64,000 nt of DNA from Ahaetulla prasina (lineage: Eukaryota > Chordata > Lepidosauria > Squamata > Colubridae). This document shows positions 34,592 to 45,428 of this stretch, in pieces. The stretch's first letter is position 1; each line of letters opens with the position of its first letter. A model generated the notes under the pieces. That model saw only the letters and a list, made by a program, of their open reading frames with translations. It searched no databases and was not told the origin of the DNA. Position numbers and translations under genes: made by a program. Location of the stretch: positions 106,976,554-107,040,553 of the forward strand of contig NC_080539.1 in the NCBI RefSeq assembly GCF_028640845.1, in the 5' to 3' direction.

Positions 34592-35160
34592 AAAAATATC
34601 AAATAGCATATGAGTAAATTTAGGAAATATTTTGTATTAGATATATTTCTGAAGGAGAGGGGAATTGAGAGTGTAATTATGTGTGGAGTGACTAGAGATT
34701 ATAATTTAGGATTTATTTTGGATTATGATTGTTAGTTTTGATACCCTGCATTTTGTTCTGGGAAGTCGGGGTGGGGGTGGGGGTAAGGGGAGGGAATTGG
34801 GGGTTGAGGGTAGAGGATGGAGTGATGGTTAATGTACAGGGATTATTGAAGATGTATAAATATAATTAATGTAGGGTCGGGTCTGCCCAGTTACCATTTT
34901 AGAATGGTGGGGAGGGAGAAAAGAGGAGAGAGTAGGAGGTAGGAAAGAGGAGAAGAGGAAGGAAGAGGGGTAGAAGAGGGAGAAGGAAGGTTTAGGGTGG
35001 AGGGAGGAGAGGATGTAGATAAGAGAAGGAGACGAAGGTCTGGAAAGTAGAAGAAGGTAGAAGAGGGAAGAGTGTTAAAAAGGGTGGTGGTGACTGGGCA
35101 AGCCTGACTAATTGTATATAACTGTACATTTTTGATATGATTGTAAAAATAAAACTTTTT
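34592..35160 (+). other. L1 3' UTR with G-rich polypurine tract
   Basis: GGGG-rich runs at about 34,768-34,815 and AGG/GAG-rich sequence to about 35,085, ending TAAAACTTTTTTATG and A10. Polypurine, G-quadruplex-prone tracts are a known feature of many L1 3' UTRs. The second L1 copy shows the complementary C-rich tract at 42,102-42,170. Confidence 0.85.
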
Positions 35161-35559
35161 TATGAAAAAAAAAAGATTGAAGCAGTTAACATTAAGTTTA
35201 AATCTATTGTTTGCTCTTGTATTGTTGTGATTGAAGCTGAAGAAGTTTTCAACAGGAAGAACAATGCAATAGATGATTCTATGAGTTAAACACAGGTCCT
35301 GTCAAAGGCGGCGGAGTTCTAAATTTTCTAAACCCAGGATTTCAAGTCTGGTGGCATAAAGTAATCGGAGGAGTGGAGAATTCTTTTTGTAAAATATTTC
35401 TGGACACGTTCAATTGTGTTGATATCAGAAATGTGGTATGGGTTCCAAACAGGCGAGCTGTATTCAAGAATTGGTCTAGCAAATGTTTTATATGCTCTGG
35501 TTAGTAGTGTAGCAAAGAGAACACAATTACTTGTGATATGGTCGCAGAGATCGTTGATG

Positions 35560-35730
35560 TATAATATAAAGATTATATAATATAATATATATTATAATTA
35601 ATATATTTATATATTTATATATATTAATATATTAATATATTGTTAATAATATATACTATTATTATATTATATATTATATTAAAATATTATAATAACCATT
35701 ATAATGTATTGTATATATTATATAAAATAA
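35560..35730. repeat. (TA)n-rich simple sequence
   Basis: Nearly pure A/T with TATATTA and TAATATAT words, directly after the 5' end of the interrupted LINE. Confidence 0.85.
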
Positions 35731-35734
35731 TAAT

Positions 35735-37075
35735 TCATTTATTGTTTTTGAACTACGTTAAGAGAATCAGAAACCCAATAAATGTCAGATAATGTGCTGC
35801 TGAGTATTTAAAACCAAAACACCAGAACATGGGCTGTGCATCTAATCCCATCTGCTACTCACCCTCCTTGTCCTTCCTTCCCCAGACTGGGATGATAGTG
35901 CTTCATTAGATTTTTAATAGTGTTGATTTGTTGACAGCCCTAAATATAAGAAGTCACAGCAATTTTCTTCCTTGTGGTGCCAAAGAAAATACTGAAACCC
36001 TGCCAGGATGGTCTTCAGTGATGCCACACAGTAGCGATGTGGGAGGTGATGCATCACAAATGTCTACTTGTGTGGAGTGATTTTAAGTTCTTTCTTACAA
36101 GGTCTCTCTATAGGTCTCAAGCAAATATCACTGTGCATAGGGACTTGCGTAATTAACTGAACCAAACTGGAAATGTTGAACTCTTGTGAACAAACTTTTT
36201 GAAAAGTCAACCATTCTTAGAGTTATATTAATGCTCTTTGTCATCCTGTCAGAAATGGTCATTAAAGCGCATGCATAGAGAGCAGTTCAAGTGTGGTAGC
36301 TGGTATCGGTGGCTGGTATTCAGTACAAGAAGTATTAAATTAAGTAATTTGATTCATATCCTCAAATGTGGTGTTATGACTATAGCTGAACCCAAAGTTA
36401 TAGTTTGTTTTGATGAGTATTCTAAGGTTTAGGAGATTAATATATTAATATAATACGTATTCCCTGTAGCAGTAAATAACATAGGCAAATAGGCCATTGC
36501 TTCTAATCACTCACCGACAACATCATCATATGAAAATAAAATGTTTGTGAAACTAACTAAAGGGTCTGTTTGTACATACAGATTTACCTCTCCTCACTTA
36601 TTTGTCATATAATCCCACTAGAATTTCTAGGCTGTTCTTTAGTCATCTTCCATCTTTCCAAGTTGGTGTCCTTCTCCACAACACAAATGAAGGATGAGTT
36701 CTAAATATGCCTTCGCTTGCAATCTCAGAAAAAGAACTAACTACCCATGCACGTGAGTTTGTTTGACTATTCCCAAGGATAACCCCTTCTCTTTATTTAA
36801 CTTTACATTAATTAAAAATAAAAAATCACTTAATCACTTCTCTTCAGAACAGGAACAGAGGAGTAAGATAACTCTATACAACTTGAGAATAAGAAGATGT
36901 CTGTGATGTCAGATTCCATGACTTAAGGAAAGTGGAGAAAGAAACCCATACTTTGGTGACTTTGACTTTGTATGGCCACTGAAAGCCAAATCTGGCTCTA
37001 GGTTCTGCCTCAGTTTACCTTTCCAATAAGCAACTGAGTCAGAAGATCATTTAAAAGCAGTTAATTAGGGTACCC
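35735..37075. other. unassigned DNA
   Basis: About 1.3 kb without a recognisable exon, RNA gene or transposon. Confidence 0.45.
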
Positions 37076-37079
37076 TGAC

Positions 37080-37503
37080 AGAATAGAATAGAATAAAATA
37101 GAATAATTTTTTTATTGGCCAAGTGTGATTGGACACACAAAGAATTTGTCTTGGTGCATACGCACGCTCTCAGTGTACATAAAAGAAAAGATACATTCAT
37201 CAAGAATCATAAGGTACAACACTTAATGATAGTCATAGACTACAAATAAGCAATCAGGAAACAATATCAATATAAATCGTAAGGATACAAGCAACAAAGT
37301 TACAGTCACAGTCATAAGTGGAAGGAGATGGGTGATGGGAACGATGAGAAGATTAATAGTACTGCAGACTTAAATAGTTTGACAGTGTTGAGGGAATTAT
37401 TTGTTTAGCAGACTGATGGCGTTTGGGAAAAAACTGTTCTTGTGTCTAGTTGTTCTGGTGTGCAGTGCTCTATAGCGTCGTTTTGAGGGTAGGAGTTGAA
37501 ACA
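37080..37503 (-). mobile_element. CR1/L3-type (Snake1-like) LINE 3' end
   Basis: AGAATAGAATAGAATAAAAT tail at the left. CCAAGTGTGATTGGACACAC and the 3' UTR follow, reverse-complementing 17,700-18,088. It is truncated within the C-terminal coding region (about 37,410-37,503, complement of RYRALHTRTTRHKNS-type codons). It is followed immediately by the 130-bp duplicated block. Confidence 0.88.
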
Positions 37504-37506
37504 GTT

Positions 37507-37640
37507 CAACACATAAAGTTCTTCTTAGCCAACTACCACTGTATATGCTTTCTTCCATATGAGCCTATCTATATCCTAAGACAGTATTTCTTAAATATTT
37601 TTCCCCCAGGCCTTCCTCCCAGTTTTAAAAATTATAGATA
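37507..37640 (+). repeat. inverted duplicate of 31,969-32,100
   Basis: TTCAACACATAAAGTTCTTC to TTTTAAAAATTATAG, the reverse complement of the 31.97-kb block with few differences. Here it abuts the truncated 5' end of a Snake1-like LINE. Confidence 0.8.
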
Positions 37641-37874
37641 AAGGGGGCTTCTCTATGAAAAAGGAAGAGAGAGAATCTTGAGCCCCATGTTTCCCTTCTT
37701 TTTATAGTTAACACAACAAAGAAAATGCAAGAGGAAAGTTGATCGGATGGAATAAAAGTAACCTCCCCTTTGCATAGGAAACCAGTTACATGTAGTCAAA
37801 CATGTTACATATTTGCATCCTATAATATCACACATGTTCATTAAAATGAGGTCTGATATCAGAGGGGGTGTAAT

Positions 37875-38011
37875 CAGTGGTGGGATTCAAATAATTTAAC
37901 AACCGGTTCTCTGCCCTAATGATTTCTTCCAACAACCAGTTCACCAAACTGCTTAGAAAGTTAACAACCGGTTCTCCCGAAGTGGTGCAAACTGGCTGAA
38001 TCCCACCATTG
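37875..38011. mobile_element. hAT MITE, 137 bp, with 8-bp TSD
   Basis: CAGTGGTGGGATTCAA and GCTGAATCCCACCATTG termini. The perfect 8-bp TSD GGTGTAAT lies at 37,867-37,874 and 38,012-38,019. It is the reverse-oriented relative of 16,186-16,321, with the same internal AACCGGTTCTC words. Confidence 0.95.
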
Positions 38012-38019
38012 GGTGTAAT

Positions 38020-39235
38020 TGTAAGGAAAAGGGTTGTTTAGCATTCAAAAAAGAGATAAGCCAGACCCCAAGTTGTATTAACAAACTTTTCTTATCTGGA
38101 GTTAGTCTCCAGCTTGTTTATCAGTTTAGGAATGTTAAAAGCTAATAAATCTGAACATCACTTTAAAAGAGAGAATATCAATTTAATTAAAATACAAGGT
38201 AATTATGTTAGTTAACAAATTACAAAACCCATGTTATTTGCCCCTCACCCCCAAGACACAAGTGATTACAGATCAAATATTGATCAGAACTTATCAATTG
38301 AAACTTCAGTTAAGCACCATGGATCTTAAGTAATATCATAGAAACACTAGTGTATTAAAGTATTCAAAACTTTTCAGAAAAACTGCCATTTCATGCACAG
38401 TCCAGGCTAATAGGATTAAAATAAATTGGGTTATTGGATAAGACTAGATTTTGTTTGGCTCCTAGGATTGGGAAAGTTCCTATAGTAGTGAATTAATTTT
38501 AGGATGTTAGGGACAATGCTGCCATTGAAGTTCTATATCCATTTTTATATATAACGTGAGATTTTTAATATCAGTCAGTGAGATGGGAGGCATATAAATT
38601 TAATAATAAATATGGCAGATTCAAGATTCAACTTCTATTTTTGCTGTGACATGTCTATAGAGTTTATGCTGTCTTGTATGTCAGTTTTAAAAATTGAAAG
38701 AAAAGTATCTGCTTAGTCATGATCTTTCTGAAATCTTTTTTTTTCCTTCAGACTTCTGAAATTTAAACTAGCAACTTTTCCTAAAACCAGCAAAACCTTG
38801 TATAAAGGCACATACTGAAGCATCTATCAATTATTTGATGTAAAAATGCAAGTTTTCTAAATGTCTAAAAGAACAATAGCAACTAAAATAAGGGAGACGA
38901 GTCAAAGAAATGAATGGAAGGAACTGGCATTTCGGAAGATTTAGTTGTTTTCAATGTTGGTGGGGTTGTTTTTGTTTGTTTTTTGTTTTTTGTTTTTTTG
39001 CTATTTGTCATTTGGAAGTCTCTTGAGATTTGGATGAAGTAGCTTACCTGAAATGAATACTGGGGTATAGTTTATATAAAGGAAATTACTTTGCCAAAAA
39101 AATAGGAAATTACTTTACTTAAAAATTTTTTTTTGCAATAGGAGAGATATAGGTGAGCCATAGTTCATGCAACAACACAGCCAGAATTCTTATTTATTGC
39201 ATCTCAGCATCCTGAAATCACACAACAATATTCAG
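38020..39235. other. unassigned DNA
   Basis: No recognisable exon or transposon. A GTTTTTTGTTTTTTG-type T/G-rich run lies at about 38,967-38,999. Confidence 0.45.
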
Positions 39236-39244
39236 TGGCAAAAT

Positions 39245-39800
39245 GGATGGATATTTTCATTTATTATATTTAGACACCACAATACCAGAATAAAATCAAT
39301 TAAACAAGAAGCAAAATAACATGATTTATACTCTGACTTTGTACAGCTATCATTAACCTGAGCCATCAAAGCACTCCAGGAAAATTCTGTCTTGACAGTC
39401 TTATGAAAAATAATAAGGAAAAATGCCATTTAAATTTTAAAGGGAAAGTGTTTCATAATGGAGATACAGCATGAGAAACAATGATTTCCTTCCTCTGATC
39501 AGGCAGGGGAGGAACTTCAAATGTATATTTCTGAAGGAGCGGTCTTTCAAATTCTCAGGTTCCCAGCTAAGAAAGGGCTTTACAGAATGAACTAAGACTT
39601 TGAATTGTATTGAAAGTCTCTTGACAATCAGTATTATATGACATTGTTAGCTGTTATTTGTCAGCTTCTAAGTAGCCTTCAAAGGCAGCTCCATGTAAAG
39701 TGCACGACAGTAGTCAAGCATGAGACAATGGGAACGTTGAGAACTGCTGTAAGAGCATCATGGTCTAGGAAGGCCATAAATGATGCAATTGAAACAGGGA
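39245..39800 (-). mobile_element. old L2-like LINE 3' fragment
   Basis: AAAGCACTCCAGGAAAATTC, AAAGTGTTTCATAATGGAGA and GTGCACGACAGTAGTCAAGC are words of the 3' coding/UTR region of sauropsid L2/CR1-type LINEs in reverse orientation. No intact frame remains. The assignment is from memory of the family. Confidence 0.55.
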
Positions 39801-39804
39801 ATTT

Positions 39805-41000
39805 TATCACTCTTCATGTTTCCTTTTCTTTCCCATCCTTAAGCAAAAACAAAACACACACCAAGATTTCAATTAAGCTATGATTTTTTTATTCTTTTTT
39901 TGGGAGGGGGGGTCTTTTGGGGAGTTTAAAAAAATAAAACTGAGAGGCAAAGTACTCCCATTCTTCAACCCCTAAAATCCTGGAAAATATCCAAAAGTCA
40001 ACTTAAACATCTTTTTTACCCACAATTAGTTTCCTACTCTTGTTTTCACCAGAAAGCAAACATTATAATTCCAGCCACAATTCTCACAGCTACATTCATC
40101 TGTCAACCAATGGAAGCTTAGAAGGTTGAGCTCTTCCTCATATTTATGATCCTCTCAAAAGTGATCCACCCAAGTTACAAAGTTTTTACTGAGACCATAT
40201 GTTGTTGAAGGGTAGGGTTTTATTTTTTGCTCCCTGAAACTTTCTTAAATAGTCTCTCATTTACTCTAATAGCCAGAGCTGCAATTCTAGCTGACATTTG
40301 TGCCAATTTACCACTTATTTTTTTTTTTTTCAAGAAGTGGGAGAAATGTCAGCTCCAAAAAGCACTTATTTTACCATCAGAGGAAAATTCCTCCTGCAAA
40401 TTGATGGATTAGTGACCTCTGCCATCCTTCTAATCTTTACCATCTCACCTGGGCAAATACTGATGTATTGACATTGGATTGCTGCTTAAACTCTTTGGGT
40501 AATTACGTGTCACTCAGCAAGGTTTCATCAGCGATTTTAATTTGCTAGTGCTAACAGTTCAGCTCAGCATCTTACTTTATTGGAAGAAAAAAGAACTTCT
40601 TTTTTTGGTACAGTACATCACTTGTTTCATTTGATTGATTGTATAAGTCGTATAGGAAAATTATTGTTCTTTTATTGTGTTACAGCTGGCACTCTACACA
40701 GGAATGTTTTGTTGTCATTGAGCCCTATTGGCCTGCTTCATAATAACTTGGAGACAGGCATATAACTTCTAAAATCTAGTAATGGTATTTTAGAAAATCT
40801 TGGGATACAGGGGAAAGAAATGCTGTCTAGGGAACAGTCAGATAAGAGAAGACATTGCCTGCAGCTGCATAAAGGGTGGGGAAAGAAGCTTAAAAGGGAT
40901 CCTCCCTAATTTCTCAGACTGTAAAGGAGATGGCAGGAGATTTGTACTTTTAGACTTTCAGCAAGCTTCTGTTAAAGTAGCTTTAACCAGGCATCGTAAT
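39805..41000. other. unassigned DNA
   Basis: No recognisable exon or transposon. Homopolymer T runs lie near 39,880 and 40,319. Confidence 0.45.
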
Positions 41001-41210
41001 TTTAATACAGGTAGTCCTCAAACTATGACCACAATTGAGTCCAAAGTTTCTGTTGCTAAGTGAGACAGATGTTAAATGAATTTTGCTCCTTTTTATGACC
41101 TTTCTTGCCACTGTTGTTAAGTGAATCACTGCGGTCACTATGTTAGTAACACGGTTAAGTGGATCTGGCTTCCGCATTGACTTTGCTGGTCAGAAGATCA
41201 CAATCCAGGG

Positions 41211-41531
41211 CAGTAGTGAAATCCACATTTTTTTTTACTACCGGTTCTGTGGGCATGGCTTGGTGGGCATGGTGTGGCTTGGTGGGAGTGGCTTGGTGGG
41301 AGTGGCAGGGGAAGGATACTGCAAAATCCCCATTCCCTCCCCACTCCTGGGGGAAGGATACTGCAAAATCCCCATTCCAACCTCACTCCTGGGGGAAGGA
41401 TATTGCAAAATCTCCATTCCCACTCCACTCTGGGACAAGCCAGAGGTGGTATTTGCTGGTTCTCCAAACTACTCAAAATTTCCACTACCAGTTCTCCAGA
41501 ACCTGTCAGAACCTGCTGGATTTCACCCCTG
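41211..41531. mobile_element. hAT element, 321 bp (first copy)
   Basis: CAGTAGTGAAATCCA and TGGATTTCACCCCTG termini. 8-bp target duplication with one mismatch: ATCCAGGG (41,203-41,210) and GTCCAGGG (41,532-41,539). The interior has tandem GTGGGAGTGGCTTG units and three units of about 40 bp with GGGGAAGGATACTGCAAAAT. Open frames on both strands come from these tandem repeats. Confidence 0.9.
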
Positions 41532-42065
41532 GTCCAGGGTCAATGACCCTGGGTTAATGCAACTCTCATGAACCAGTTGCCAAGTGTCTGAATTTTGATC
41601 ACATGACTATGGAAATGCTGCAATGGTAATGTGAAAAACAGTCATAAATTACTTTTTTTTTTACTACCGGTTCTGTGGGCATGGCTTGGTGGGCATGGTG
41701 TGGCTTGGTGGGAGTGGCTTGGTGGGAGTGGCAGGGAAGGATACTGCAAAATCCCATTCCTCCCACTCCTGGGGGAAGGATACTGCAAAATCCCCATTCC
41801 AACCTCACTCCTGGGGGAAGGATATTGCAAAATCTCCATTCCCACTCCACTCTGGGACAAGCCAGAGGTGGTATTTGCTACTACTCAAAATTTCCACTAC
41901 CGGTTCTCCAGAACCTGTCAGAACCTGCTGGATTTCACCCCTGGTCCAGGGTCAATGACCCTGGGTTAATGCAACTCTCATGAACCAGTTGCCAAGTGTC
42001 TGAATTTTGATCACATGACTATGGAAATGCTGCAATGGTAATGTGAAAAACAGTCATAAATTACT
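41226..42065. repeat. tandem duplication of about 420 bp
   Basis: Unit 1 (about 41,226-41,651) and unit 2 (about 41,652-42,065) each hold the hAT element from its T-run onward plus about 110 bp of flanking MITE. They differ by a few single-base losses in C-runs and one deletion of about 10 bases near 41,878. Both breakpoints lie in T homopolymers. Offset is 426 bases at the left edge and about 412 at the right. Confidence 0.93.
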
Positions 42066-42898
42066 TTTTTTTTTTTAATTGAAAAAGTTTAAAAAAAACA
42101 AAAACATTTCCCCCCCCTTTTTCCCCCCTCCCTCCCAGAAAACCCCCTTCCCCCCTCCCTTCCCCCCCCCCTCATCTTCCCGGGTCAATCACAAGGTATT
42201 GTTATACATAAACCAAACATAGAATAAAATTTTTGCTTCCAATCCAATTAACCTCATCCAAAGCTTTTCATCTCCCAACCCCCTCCCCATTACATAAAAT
42301 AACTTCCTAATTATTCAAAGGCAATCTGATATTTCTTAATCTAATATCTGTTTTGTAGATAATCAATCCATTTTTTCCATTCAATTAAATATCTTTCCTG
42401 TGTATTGTCTTTTAAAAAAGCTGAGATTTTAGCCATCTCAGCCAAATTAATGACTTTCAGTATCCATTCTTCTATTGTAGGTACCTCTTCTTTCTTCCAG
42501 TATTGTCCAATCAACAGTCTTGCTGCTGTTATTAAATTCAGAATCAGTTTAGTCTCAATCCCTGTACAATCCGTTATAATTCCCCAAAGGAAAAATTGTG
42601 GCAGGAACTTTATCTTCTTCTTCAGTACATTTTGAATAATCCACCAAATACTTATCCAAAAGGCCTTAATTTTCTTGCAAGTCCACCAAATATGAAAATA
42701 TGTAGCGTCATCACAATCACACCTCCAACATTTCACTTGGATATTAGGATACATACATGATAATTTTTGGGATCTAAGTGCCATCTATAAAACATCTTAT
42801 AAAAATTTTCCCTTAAATTCTCTGCTTGTGTAAACTTAACATTTCTAACCCAGATTTTCTCCCATGTTTCCAACATTATTGGTTCCTGAATATTCTGT
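42066..42898 (-). mobile_element. 5'-truncated L1 with G-rich 3' UTR
   Basis: On the plus strand: a T-run (poly-A tail), then AATTGAAAAAGTTTAAAAAA, a C-rich tract (complement of the L1 G-rich 3' UTR) and the ORF2 C-terminus. The flanks ATAAATTACT (42,057-42,066) and ATAAGTTACT (42,900-42,909) look like a target duplication with one mismatch, inside the MITE. Confidence 0.85.
42341..42784 (-). pseudogene. L1 ORF2 C-terminal fragment with Cys-rich motif
   Basis: 147 codons to an intact stop. It includes the L1 C-terminal cysteine motif (CWRCDCDDATYFHIWWTC, pattern C-x2-C-xn-H-x4-C), thought to bind RNA, then KLILNLITAARLLIGQYW to the end. Further upstream coding sequence (YRWHLDPK-like, about 42,785-42,890) is in another frame, so at least one indel is present. 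Same L1 family as 32,482-35,172. Confidence 0.88.
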
Positions 42899-42977
42899 GA
42901 TAAGTTACTATTTTCAGTGCCATCGTAACTTCAAATGACCACTAAATGAACTGTTGTAAGTAGAGGACTACCTATAT

Positions 42978-43910
42978 TCTTTTTTTCCCCCATTTTAACC
43001 ATGTATTTGTCTGAAATGTTCTGAAAGTTGCAACGTTTTAAAACCATGTTAAATAAACACTGGAATCCTCAAAACATGATATGTAGCTTGCCTTCCTAGA
43101 CATAAAATAGAATTAAGAAGTTATGTAAACAAAGAGAGAGCCTGTATCCCTTGCGATTATGAACAAAGCTGTTTACAAGGCACTGTTACAGACCTTTTGT
43201 TATCCAATTTTGCTTCCTAGCAGGATAAAGGAATATGTCATCCCCAAATGAGCAATACCATAATTTAATCAGGAGATCTGGCTGAAATGATATACAGTGA
43301 GAGGAGAGTTCAAATAATATGTGACCAGCAGCAAATCCCTATGATTAAATATCAGGACCAGACATCGTGTGGGAAATGAACTTAATCCACTAAATGTTTC
43401 TTTAATAATGAAAGGGAGGTACTAGAGAGGCAATAAATGTGAACAGATTATTTAAACCCATACAACGTTGTGGGGTTTTTTTTTATTTAAAAAAAAGGTC
43501 AAGAAGCACATTTGGTCTTTATGGGAAATGACGACAGCTCTGTTCCATGCCTAAAGGACTTCTTATGAAACCAAAGGGCTAACTAATAAGAAACATAACT
43601 ATTAGCTGATTGCAGGTCTGGCAGAATAGGCAGCCAGAGCAAGCTGAGTTTACAGGCTGACTATTAAATCAGGTAATTACACTGCTGAGTAACAAGAGGG
43701 AATGTTAATGCAGACAGGATGGTACTTAAAAACTATTATTAATAATTTAGGATTCAGAAAAATTACATGGCAAACATGGTAGCATTGCACTTTGTTCTTC
43801 TAAGGACATATCCTTTGTGAGACCAAACTGCTTTAGGATGTTTTGTTGTTAATGTATTAGAATTATGTTTAATGTAAGTAGGGACAAAATGTGCTTCCAA
43901 GGCAGAAATC
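42978..43910. other. unassigned DNA
   Basis: No recognisable exon, RNA gene or transposon. Confidence 0.45.
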
Positions 43911-43919
43911 TCTTTGAGC

Positions 43920-44171
43920 CAATGATGAAATCCAAATTTTTTTACTACCGGTTCTGTGGGCGTGGCTTGGTGAGCATGGTGGGCATGGCAGGGGAAGGAT
44001 ACTGCAAAATCCCCATTCCCTCCCACACCTGGAGGGAGGATATTGCAAAATCTCCATTCCCACCCCACTCTGGGACCAGCCAGAGATGGTATTTGCCGGT
44101 TCTCCAAACTACTCAAAATTTCTGCTACCGGTGCCCCAGAACTTGTCAGAACCTGCTGGATTTCACTCCCG
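43920..44171. mobile_element. hAT element, 252 bp
   Basis: CAATGATGAAATCCA and TGGATTTCACTCCCG termini. 8-bp target duplication with one mismatch: CTTTGAGC (43,912-43,919) and TTTTGAGC (44,172-44,179). It is the same family as 41,211 but with fewer internal tandem units. Confidence 0.9.
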
Positions 44172-44179
44172 TTTTGAGC

Positions 44180-45425
44180 CTGAAGGCTGCATTTTTTTTT
44201 CCAGGGCTAACTTGAAATGGGGAATACCAACTGGTGATGGAGCCAAACTTAGCGGGAGGTTCAAGTGGGAAGGACCAACTCACATCTTTCCGTAGGGCAT
44301 AAGGAGAACTCTTTCTATTTCCAGCTCTTGCCATTTCCCTGAATATTTCTTCTTCCATTTATGTCTGTCCTACCTTGCCTACATATTATACAGGAGAGAT
44401 TGCATCAGATAATTCTGGGGCATTGGAAGGGAAGGATGAACTAACTCATCAGATGACTTCTGTTCCCCAGAACTATATATGCATACCACATAACCATCTG
44501 GTTCCTTAAGAAACTTCCATTGTTCCCAATGAAGCTTTCAAAATATCCTCAATTGTTAAGGGAAACTCAATTGTTAAGAGAGGTTGAGCAGGAGGCTTCT
44601 AAACCAGAGGATCAGATCCTCCTATTCACTCCAAATCTACAGGAAAATTTGATACTAAATCTGTATAGAGAGAACCCTTTCTCAAGTGATAAGACCAAAC
44701 TTTGATCAGTGTTGATGGCCAGGTTATTCAAAGCCCAGATTTGGATTGATAAAAAGTTGTCTTAGTGGAGATTTTTTTTTACATAGCTATATTTGAGCTC
44801 TGGCAAAATTAGATTTTATTTTTGTATTTATAAGGTTTGTATAGGGTAACTCTGGATGGCTAGCAACAATTGAACAAATAAAACTCTCCCTTTTTATGAC
44901 TCTGTAATCCCTTAATTCAGGTAGAGTTGGAGCAACTGGATGGAGCTGAGCGTTTACCAGCCAGATGCCCTTCCTGACACCCCATGGAGTTCACAGCAGA
45001 TATTTTTCTGTGCGCCCTAGGAGAGAAACAACTGCCGCTACCTAGAATTTAACACTCAACTTTCCTAGTGGGAGGCAAGCATCTTCACCCCTGGGCCACC
45101 ATGCCATTCAACAACAATTGAACAAATAACACAATTTTGTTATCATTTGTTTATGTGTTGATGATACACCTAAGTGCCATGACAAGTAGTATGGGAACAA
45201 ACACTTAAGTATTTATGGTTGCAGCTTGGTGTCAAAAAATTGGTGCATCATGTGTATGTGTTTGTGTGTGTTGAATTGCATAGAAAAGATCTGCAGGATA
45301 ATTAGATGGCAGCCCAGATGTTGTAAATCACCAGAAATCAAGATTCTGAAGATTTTGTTTTAAATTACCCCTATGGCTTTAACATTCCATATTAATTGTG
45401 TAGCACCTACTTGTGATGACATGGG
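44180..45425. other. mostly unassigned; probable SINE-like fragment at 44,925-45,110
   Basis: The segment with GCCAGATGCCCTTCCTGACA and GTATCTTCACCCCTGGGCCA-like words (about 44,950-45,105) looks like an interspersed repeat I have seen in squamates but cannot name. The remainder has no recognisable exon or repeat. Confidence 0.35.
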
Positions 45426-45428
45426 GCA

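Larger units (their letters stand above)
32482..35172 (+). mobile_element. L1 LINE with internal ORF2 deletion and 18-bp TSD
   Basis: Flanked by the perfect 18-bp repeat AAGATTGAAGCAGTTAAC (32,464-32,481; 35,173-35,190). It contains a 5' UTR of about 640 bp, ORF1, the first ~30 codons of ORF2, then directly the last ~70 codons of ORF2. A 3' UTR of about 560 bp with a long G-rich polypurine tract and a short poly-A tail follow. The 5' and 3' ends are both present, but the endonuclease body and the entire RT are missing (junction about 34,362-34,372). It is therefore non-autonomous. The long perfect TSD indicates L1-type target-primed insertion of an already shortened RNA, or deletion after insertion. 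Confidence 0.92.
32135..35570 (-). mobile_element. LINE 3' end (CR1/L2 clade) split by an L1 insertion
   Basis: The plus strand begins with a (TTTA)n tail at about 32,135-32,160 and an AT-rich 3' UTR that includes the block also found at 590-785. The ORF2 C-terminus follows (minus strand, about 32,330-32,480), with the string KYDFCNRVINAWNTLPDSVV. The element is interrupted at 32,481/32,482 by the L1 and resumes at 35,191, where ATATGGTCGCAGAGATCG-type ORF2 sequence continues to about 35,560. The 5' end is truncated. Confidence 0.8.
41008..42974. mobile_element. TA-flanked MITE split by a duplicated hAT element and an L1 fragment
   Basis: The left terminus TA|CAGGTAGTCCTCAAACTATG (41,006) and right terminus GTAAGTAGAGGACTACCT|ATA (42,957-42,976) belong to one MITE. 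Its middle vocabulary (GAACCAGTTGCCAAGTGTCT, ATGGAAATGCTGCAATGG) appears twice because of the tandem duplication. Later insertions are the hAT element at 41,211 and the L1 at about 42,066-42,898. Confidence 0.85.

Noticed and set aside
41320..41430. Regularly spaced GGGGAAGGATACTGCAAAAT units as a CRISPR-like array
   Set aside because: There are only three units, with no unique spacers, inside a eukaryotic hAT element.
41140..41983. Pro/Gly/Trp-rich repeat proteins on both strands
   Set aside because: These are translations of the tandem units inside the duplicated hAT element.
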